A stretch of 64,000 nt of DNA from Cavia porcellus (Eukaryota > Chordata > Mammalia > Rodentia > Caviidae). The notes under the pieces are model-generated. The model was not told where the DNA came from, searched no databases, and was given only the letters and a program-made list of their open reading frames with translations. Below are positions 58,073-64,000 of the stretch, one piece after another. The stretch lies in the NCBI RefSeq assembly GCF_034190915.1, contig NW_026947506.1:32405748-32469747 (forward strand), in the 5' to 3' direction. Positions within the stretch are counted from its first letter, which is position 1; every line of letters begins with the position of its first letter. The position numbers and the translations under genes are program-made.

Positions 58073-58715
58073 TTTAGTTTTTATGGTACCTTTAATCTTA
58101 AGAGTACATAGATTGGAAATTAGGCAGTGTAGAGGTGTCTTTTGGGAGTTAGAAAACACATTTCCCATGACTAATTCAGGCAAGAAATGAGCCGTGGTCC
58201 GAAGGGCGAGCCGTCACTCGTTCCGTGGCACCACACAACAGTTAAGGTTCCAAAAACTCGTATATTCCAATTGTCACTGAGAGATTTATGAGTGGAGTCC
58301 ACGTGGGGTCAGTAACAGTTCTGCCCGTGAGAGCATGAAGCTCTAAGGTATGTGAGAGTCCTCCAGTGGGGGTGGTCCAGAAAACTCTGCCTTGGGCTAT
58401 CCGAACCCAAAGGACGTGAGAGATTTTTGAGTGTGGACGCAGGTTGCCCAGAAAGATCCTGCCCTGGGCTGTCTTAAGGATGCGAGAGCGTCATGAACCC
58501 ATGAAAATGGGGAGAAAACTTGCCTGGGGCGGAGCCCAGTGCCAAGAATTCTCTGGAGTGTGCTCACCTGAAATTAATCGGGCTGGTGTTGAGTGCAGGC
58601 AAGTGGCGACAGGTCAAGAGGATCCTGGGAGAGGAAAAGCAGATGTAATACGTTTTGTGAATCGGCTGGGGACTCAACTGGGAACTGAGTGTGTCCCAGG
58701 AGTCAATCGCCTGCC

Positions 58716-58733
58716 AATCGAATCACAGCACCA
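58716..58733 (-). other. primer binding site, tRNA-His-like
   Basis: Two bases inside the 5' LTR the minus strand reads TGGTGCTGTGATTCGATT. It agrees with the complement of the mammalian tRNA-His 3' end at 14 of 18 positions, as I recall that tRNA. Two of the four differences (C to T) look like CpG or deamination decay. Confidence 0.65.
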
Positions 58734-58735
58734 AA

Positions 58736-59085
58736 TGATAGGATTATATCCAGAAGATGAGAAGTATAAAACAAAAGAGGCCTTTATTCTGAGAACACAG
58801 AGAGAAAGAACCAATACCCCCCTACTGCTGGAGTCTGGCTTTCTCTCTGGCGGACACGTGGCATTGGGGGTATGTAAGTAGCCTCGGTTTGGGGTGGAAC
58901 CTAAGGGGGCATCAGGATCCATGGGTAGCCCATTGGTCCTAGGTTTGGCGCCATAGGTAAGTTCCCAGGGGTGGGGAAGATGGCATCACAGGTAAGTTCC
59001 TAGGGGTGGGGGAGATAGGAGCTCTTTGGTTCTGCCTTTAAGGCTTCACCAGCTACAGTGTCCTGTCTGGGCCAAAACCCTTTCA
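58736..59085 (-). repeat. 5' LTR of the provirus
   Basis: On the minus strand it runs from TGAAAGGGTTTTGGCC to AATCCTATCA. An AATAAA signal (plus-strand CTTTATT near 58784) lies about 50 bases before the 3' end, as usual. It is inherited in the same frame of TG...CA as the other LTR. Confidence 0.93.
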
Positions 59086-59609
59086 GGGCAGACATTGATG
59101 ACATGTGAGGAACTGATTGGAATTTTCTTTGTGCACAAACAGGAAGGGAGTTGCAGTTAGGGCTGAAGAAGAAGGAGGAAGTGGTGAGTGTTCCCACTTT
59201 GCCTTCTACCGCGTGAGACCACCGCCATAACTGTACAGTAATTTATACCAGGGCAAGAACCTTTCACTCCCCAGGCTCCAAAATGGTAACAGGATGAATC
59301 TGTGTCCTTGACAAATTGCCCAGCCTCAGGTTTTACAGCAGCACAGACAGGCTGAGGCACAGGGTTTAATTCTCTTGAAATAGACCCAGGGAAAACATTT
59401 CTGGCTCATAGAATCACTTTATGGTGAACTTCTTAGGAGCCACCAAGCTGTGTGCCACATTGGTTGGACACCAGCTATATGAGAGATCAAAAGTCTTCAC
59501 ATCCTTATTGTCTTTTTTAAAAATGCTACTCATCATGGTGCTGGGGAGAGTCTAGTGATACCTCACTCCATTCATTTGCATTTCCTTGAAAACTGCTGAT
59601 ACTGAGCAG

Positions 59610-59733
59610 TGTTTTTTTGTTTGGTGAGACAAGTTCTCTCTGGGTAGCCCAGGCTGAGCTGTAACTCACAGTGATCCTCCTACCTCAGCCTCCTGAGTGC
59701 TGGAATTGTAGGCGTGCACCACCGCTCCTGCCA
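59610..59733 (-). repeat. B1-type SINE nested in L1
   Basis: TTTTTTTGTTTGGTGAGACAAG, GTAGCCCAGGCTGAGCTG, GAGTGCTGGAATTGTAGGCG. Confidence 0.82.
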
Positions 59734-59737
59734 ATAC

Positions 59738-60290
59738 TGTTACAGGGTTCAGGACCAGACCAGAGCGAAAATGCAGCACCAAAGAAACTTTGGAAGCCAT
59801 ACAACTTTATTACACTAGTGGACTGAAAGGAATCTCAGTTTTAGATCATCAACCCCGAGTCAGCTTTGGATTTTGTTTATATAGGTTTGCAAGCAGGAAG
59901 TACATAAGCTGATAGCAAGTTAGTTTATAATTGGTTACATAGGCTGGGTCATGTGTTGTCAGGCAGATTTGTTCTAGGTGGGCTAATTAGGGTTATAATC
60001 TTATAACAAAGTCAGGATTGTGGTGAACAACCAAAAAAATCAGTCACTGTCTTTAACTGAGCCAGTCTGTCCTAGAAAACTTAAAAGCAAGCTAGTAAAA
60101 CAAGATGTACTGTCCAGCTGAGTTACATTTATCTTACAAATTGCAGCTGGCAGGAGGATGTCAAGGCTTAGCCGAGTTTTACAGCTTTTTAATTATGGGA
60201 ACAGGTTGCACTTTCCAGTCTCATCCTTAAATGGTATGAAAAATGTAAGTTTTGAATTTTTCTTCACAATCAAAATTGCTTTTACAAGCC
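59738..60290 (-). repeat. probable solo LTR nested in L1
   Basis: On the minus strand the block ends ...CCCTGTAACA with an AATAAAG signal (plus CTTTATT near 59805) about 65 bases before that end. It interrupts L1 sequence. The other end is uncertain because L1-like sequence resumes by about 60295. It shows no similarity to the LTRs at 52-59 kb. Confidence 0.5.
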
Positions 60291-60414
60291 TGGATTTCTT
60301 TTCAAGTGCTCCTTAGCTACTTGTGTATCTTCATTGGAGAAATATATATTCAAATACTGTTTTCCACTGTCTGAGTTGTTTTTTTCACTTCCTTGATTTT
60401 TAAAAATTTTTTGT

Positions 60415-60560
60415 CTTTCTGAGACAGGGTCTCACTATGCTGTTTAGGCTGGCCTTTAGCTCACTTTGTAGCCCAGGCTGTTCTCAAACTTGCATGATTC
60501 TCCTGTCTCAGCCTCCCACGTGCTAAAATTATAGGCATGCACCACCATGCCTGATGATTG
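60415..60560 (-). repeat. B1-type SINE nested in L1
   Basis: TCTGAGACAGGGTCTCACTAT, both duplication arms, and GCATGCACCACCATGCCTG. Confidence 0.87.
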
Positions 60561-60661
60561 TGTTATATGAAACATGAGTTTTTAATTTTGATGAAATCTA
60601 GTTTAATTTTCTTTCGTCATTTGTGGTTTTGGTATCATATCTAAGAATCTATTATCTAATC

Positions 60662-60721
60662 TAAGAGCGAAAACAATACAACTCTTTTTTTATGCTAAGA
60701 GTTGTATTGTTTTTGCTCTTA
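60662..60721. repeat. near-perfect inverted repeat, 25-bp arms
   Basis: Arms 60662-60686 and 60697-60721 pair along 25 bases with one G-T wobble and a 10-base loop. It lies inside the L1 remnant; the right arm fits L1 sequence and the left arm does not. Confidence 0.9.
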
Positions 60722-60754
60722 CATTTAGATTTAGGACCCATTTTGGTTATTTAT

Positions 60755-61280
60755 TTATTTTCAGTATTGGAGATTAAACCTGAGGCCATACACTGAGCTA
60801 CATCCCTAGCCTTTTAAAATTTTTATTTTGAGACAGGATCTCACTGAGTTACATAGACTGGGTTTGAATTTGCAGTCCTCCTGCTTCAGCCTTCTGGTGG
60901 CCTGTGGATTCAGGCATGCATCACTGTGCCCATCTCATTAAACTGCCCAGGCTGTCTATGAATTTAAGATCCTCCTTCTCAGTTTCCTGAGTAGCTGAGA
61001 TTATACCACACCTGCTCATTTTGGGTAACTTTACTGTCTCATATAAGACCTATGATAAAGGAGGTACCTCTATCATATGGGTTATACTTTGTTCTAGTTC
61101 CGTTTTGTCAGGACTCAGGCTCTAGATCTGGAGTATTCTAGTACTGAGGTACATCTCTAGTCCCTTTTATACATTTGGGGCAGAGTCTGTCTAAATTGAC
61201 TGGGCTGATCTTGTACTGCAATCATTAAGCCTCAGTGTACTGAGAATCTGGGATTACAACCATGTACCACTGTGCTCCCC
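60755..61280 (-). repeat. two composite SINEs (ID-like + B1)
   Basis: 60755-61015: ATTGGAGATTAAACCTGAGGC and CTGAGCTACATCCCTAGCC (tRNA part), then TTGAGACAGGATCTCACTG (B1 part, with an extra stretch). 61125-61280: CTAGTACTGAGGTACATCTC and then a worn B1 part. Confidence 0.65.
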
Positions 61281-61555
61281 AAATTGCACTACTTAATATT
61301 CATCTTCTCCAAAAATACCTTCTTAGAAACATCCAGAATACTGTTTAATAACATATGTGGGTCATCAGTTTGAAAGATAAAATGAACAGTGACATAGGTG
61401 ATGCTCAGGCTGAGATCTCCAACACCAAAAAAAAAAAAAAGTAGGAAAAATAAAGATGGAAAGAAGGGAAGGAAGAAAGAGAGAAAGAAGAAAGGAGATA
61501 AAAGGGAAAAGAACGGTCACCAATACCGTGCCATACACAGTGAGTATGATATAGG

Positions 61556-62126
61556 GGAAAGAAACTCCCAAACTACTATGTGTGGTGTGAGTTCCTGTTC
61601 TCTAAAATCAAAGAATTTTAGGAACAATGAAGGTTAAGAGCAGAATATATTTATTGAGAAAAGGAAAGCTTCTGTCTGAGAGAGAGAAACAAAAGGGGTC
61701 CTGAATGGGTCACTAAAGACTGTCTTTTTAGGGACTTTTATAGAGCAAAACCACGGGAACTCACAAGGTGGGCATAAGGTGGGACAGAACTATGGTCAAC
61801 CAATAAGATTCATTGCTCTGGTACAATTGATTAAATCAGGAACAAATGGGGAAGTGAGTCACATAGCAAGCAGGCATAAAGAACAGTGACTGTCCTGTAG
61901 GGGATTGGGATGGTGACTTCTGGCTTCCTCAGGGTGATAGAGAACTATTTAGACTATCAATCCTTGGGATATGGGTGTATTTGCTTTGTCTTTTGTCTTG
62001 AGATCTGGCCCACAGTGGGAGGTATTTATCTTTTCCGAGGTTGCAAGGTATCTGGTCTTCTGCATTGGTTTCTTTGAGGGCCCAGCCCTCTCTGGCTGCC
62101 TAGAATATTCCTAACTAACTCAGCTG
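61556..62126 (-). repeat. LTR-like repeat, copy B
   Basis: Same blocks as 47760-48685 without insertions. A minus-strand AATAAA (plus ATATTTATTGAG near 61645) lies near the left end, as expected for the 3' part of an LTR read leftward. No target duplication was found. Confidence 0.6.
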
Positions 62127-62249
62127 CTTGTAAGACTCCCTCAACCTTTTAAAAGGTTTTACATCAGAAAGTCTATGGATATAAGAGTAGCAGATCACTT
62201 GCCTAGCATGTGGGAGGTACTGGATTTGTTCTCCAGTATGTGAGAAATG

Positions 62250-62750
62250 GGTTCGCTTGCCTGAACTCAAAGAAAGGACTCAGAGGCAAGAAGATTATAA
62301 AAGCGTGGCTTTAATTAGTCTCGTGAGGCTAGGACTGTGCTGAGTAGGCGAGGGACACTCAGAGCGCTCACAGTAAGGAATTTTTCCTAGCACACAGGTC
62401 CCTTCCTACAGTTCCCCGGTGGCTGAGTACTATGAGGACAATGTTTCCAGATGCCACCTAGGTTTTCTTTTTCTCTTTATAAGGCAGTTCCTCGGTCTCA
62501 CTTCCAATCTGAGTTTGGATTTCTTCATAAAATTGTCTGGGCTTTAGGACTTTTAAGAAGCAAATGTTCATGTTTAGAAATTTCATGGGACTTTATGATC
62601 CCCACATTTCTATTAGCCATAGCTATTTTGCCTACATTTTCCAGCACTAGCTTATTTCTCCCCCAAGGTCCATTTGCTTAGACGTGTTCTGAATTTGTGA
62701 ATGTTGCTGGGCCATCAGGCACTCTTAATTGCCAGGAATTCTCCACTCAT
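62250..62750. other. possible LTR-like stretch, unassigned
   Basis: Contains ATTATAAAAGCGTGGCTTTAA and long pyrimidine-rich segments. Its composition resembles an LTR, but no second copy, end motif or target duplication is visible. Confidence 0.25.
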
Positions 62751-62767
62751 AGTTCACTAGTATTTTA

Positions 62768-62768
<1 letters not shown>

Positions 62769-62816
<48 letters not shown>

Positions 62817-62907
62817 GTCTTTTTCGTTTTTATCGGTACCAAGGATCGAACTCACGACGGCCTGCTTGCAAGGCAGGCGCTTATGCCGCTGAGCTAAATC
62901 CCCAGCC
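62769..62907 (-). repeat. young ID-like tRNA-derived SINE with target duplication
   Basis: An unusually long oligo(T) head (about 45 T), TATCGGTACCAAGGATCGAAC, and GCTGAGCTAAATCCCCAGCC. Direct repeats TAGTATTTTATCTT flank it on both sides. Confidence 0.93.
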
Positions 62908-62942
62908 CTAGTATTTTATCTTAAAAATGGACCATTTAAGGA

Positions 62943-63035
62943 TTGTTGCCAGTTTGAGATCAGCCTGGGCTACAAAGTGAGTTCAAGACCAGCCCGAACT
63001 GCATAGCAAGACACTGTCTCAAAAAGACAAAGAAC
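62943..63035 (+). repeat. B1-type SINE right part
   Basis: TGAGATCAGCCTGGGCTACAA, AAGACCAGCCCGAACTGC, and CACTGTCTCAAAAAG; the left half is missing. Confidence 0.82.
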
Positions 63036-63485
63036 GAGACCGAAGTGTGATGTGTCAGCACACTTACTGAAGCACAAGGACAGCCCAGAGCTTCTAGAAG
63101 TGCTGCTTGTGCCTTCCACGCCAGCCTCCTCTCCAGGGGCAGTGACAGGGTGACTGCACTCCCTGTTGGGAATTGTATAAATGGCTTGGTAACTTTGGAG
63201 CATTTGGTTTTCATCATAGATCCTAAGCCCGTACAGTGCATTGTGATGGTTTTGTTGAATTTAATGATAATCTTCAGTAATTTTTAGAATGAAAAGAACT
63301 TCTCTTTGCTTATTGGAAAAACCTTTCCTGACTGGTAGTACTTATAGTGTTTGGATCGAGTAGGAATGAAAACTCAGTTCTGTTCTGAGTTTTTATTTAT
63401 TAAAGTTTTGAATTGTGGATAGATTTTTATGTACTTTAAGCAAATACTATGAAGAGTTATAAAAAGTCCACTATTAAAACAGTAT

Positions 63486-63715
63486 TAAGAATGGCGAGGA
63501 GTGGTGCATGCCTGTTATCCCAGCACTACAGCAGGCTGGTATGGTAGGAGTATAAGTCCTAGCCCAACCTTGACAATTTAACAGTTTAGCTAGACTCTGT
63601 CTCAAAATGAAAAAGGGGTTGGGCATTTAGCTCTGGCACTGTCCCTGCCTAGCAAGCATGAGGTCTTGAGTCTGATTCATTGTACAAGAAAATCCCAAAA
63701 AACCAAAAACCCCCA
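63486..63715 (+). repeat. composite B1+ID SINE
   Basis: B1 part AATGGCGAGGAGTGGTGCATG to TCTGTCTCAAAATGAAAAA, then ID-like part GGGGTTGGGCATTTAGCTC and AGCAAGCATGAGGTCTTGAG. Confidence 0.82.
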
Positions 63716-63926
63716 GTTTAAATTTCTTTTTCTTAAAAGTACCACAGAAAATTTTACAACAAAATGAAAAACTACAAATTAAAAGGACAAGGGCTGTCCA
63801 AATTGCTGTAGAATTAACCTGGAGTGTGTGAGATTCATTTTTCAGCACCAGTTAAAAAAAAATACTATCTACACCAGGTGGACAAATGACCTGATCGATA
63901 AGTATATGGTATGAGGTGTTTCATAA

Positions 63927-64000
63927 TTTTTTTTTTGTGGTACTGGGAATCGAATTCATGACTTCGCGCTTGCCAGGCAGGTGCTTACACTGCTGAGCTA
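63927..64000 (-). repeat. ID-like tRNA-derived SINE, cut by window edge
   Basis: T run, GTGGTACTGGGAATCGAATTC, and CACTGCTGAGCTA at the last base. Confidence 0.85.

Larger units (their letters stand above)
52049..59090 (-). mobile_element. endogenous retrovirus, class I (gammaretrovirus-like), defective provirus
   Basis: Two 350-bp LTRs in the same orientation (58736-59085 is 5', 52054-52403 is 3') with TG...CA ends and the 5-bp target duplication GGGCA at 52049-52053 and 59086-59090. The 6.3-kb interior reads, on the minus strand: primer site, gag (matrix, PPAY motif, capsid, two zinc knuckles), protease, reverse transcriptase, RNase H remnant, integrase. Two knuckles and a tRNA-His-like primer site point to the HERV-H/RTVL-H-related group, but that is inference. 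Stops and frameshifts break every gene and an env frame is not recognisable, so no infectious product is possible from this copy. The LTRs differ at about two dozen positions by eye (roughly 93% identical), so the insertion is old. Confidence 0.93.
59480..60760 (-). mobile_element. L1 ORF2 remnant with nested insertions
   Basis: Reverse L1 landmarks: GATACCTCACTCC and CATTTGCATTTCCTTGAAAA before 59600, then TTGTGTATCTTCATTGGAGA near 60322 and GGTATCATATCTAAGAATC near 60632, CTCTTACATTTAGATTTAGG near 60715. Between them sit a B1 (59610-59733), an LTR-like block (about 59738-60290), and another B1 (60415-60560). Confidence 0.7.
59091..64000. other. right end of window, repeats only
   Basis: 59091-59480 holds no repeat I can name. 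It is followed by an L1 remnant with nested B1 and LTR-like insertions (59480-60760), composite SINEs to 61280, an LTR-like repeat (61556-62126), a possible further LTR-like stretch (62250-62750), and SINEs. No gene is recognisable. Confidence 0.65.

Noticed and set aside
59733..60361. AATACTGTT direct repeat at 59733 and 60353 as target duplication of the nested LTR
   Set aside because: Sequence left of 60353 already looks like L1 (TTGTGTATCTTCATTGGAGA), so the second copy is inside the host L1 and the match is probably chance.
1..64000. CRISPR arrays, operons, phage or plasmid modules
   Set aside because: No regularly spaced identical repeats with unique spacers, no bacterial gene layout. 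All features fit a mammalian chromosome.

Overview
The window is mammalian nuclear DNA, almost certainly from a rodent. It holds one protein-coding gene split into 12 coding exons with GT/AG introns, a CpG island, and dense interspersed repeats: B1-type 7SL SINEs with the internal duplication typical of rodent B1, ID-like tRNA-derived SINEs, B1+ID composites, L1 and half-L1 pieces, LTR elements and old DNA transposons. B1+ID dimers are known from beavers, geomyoids, dormice and squirrels. I lean to Castorimorpha (beaver or kangaroo-rat side), but this is inference. I see no prokaryote-type system, CRISPR array, or true tRNA or rRNA gene.

The gene is WIPI2 on the minus strand. The ATG lies at 45680-45678 inside a CpG island and the stop at 6189-6187. 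The 12 coding segments sum to 1305 nt (434 residues plus stop), and every exon joins in phase with GT donors and AG acceptors. The likely 3' UTR runs left to a poly(A) signal near 3018-3023. WIPI2 reads PI3P on the forming autophagosome and recruits ATG16L1. The PI3P-binding FRRG motif (residues 223-226) and Arg108 are both intact. Bases 1 to about 2990 are downstream flank with no gene I can support.

The introns are repeat-filled. Intron 6 holds a half-LINE (L1 ORF1 without a full ORF2) at about 15.4-18.7 kb, whose 3' part is a degenerate tandem array. Intron 2 holds a Tigger-like fragment, two copies of an ~80-bp hAT-type miniature element, a mariner-type element with TA target sites, and L1 pieces. 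Intron 1 holds a second mariner-type copy and many SINEs.

Upstream of WIPI2 (45.7-64 kb) I see only repeats. The main item is a minus-strand endogenous retrovirus at 52054-59085, with two 350-bp LTRs, a GGGCA target duplication, a tRNA-His-like primer site, and gag-pro-pol broken by stops and frameshifts. Little or no env remains. On either side lie two diverged copies of another LTR-like repeat. An L1 remnant at 59.5-60.8 kb carries later insertions and a near-perfect hairpin.
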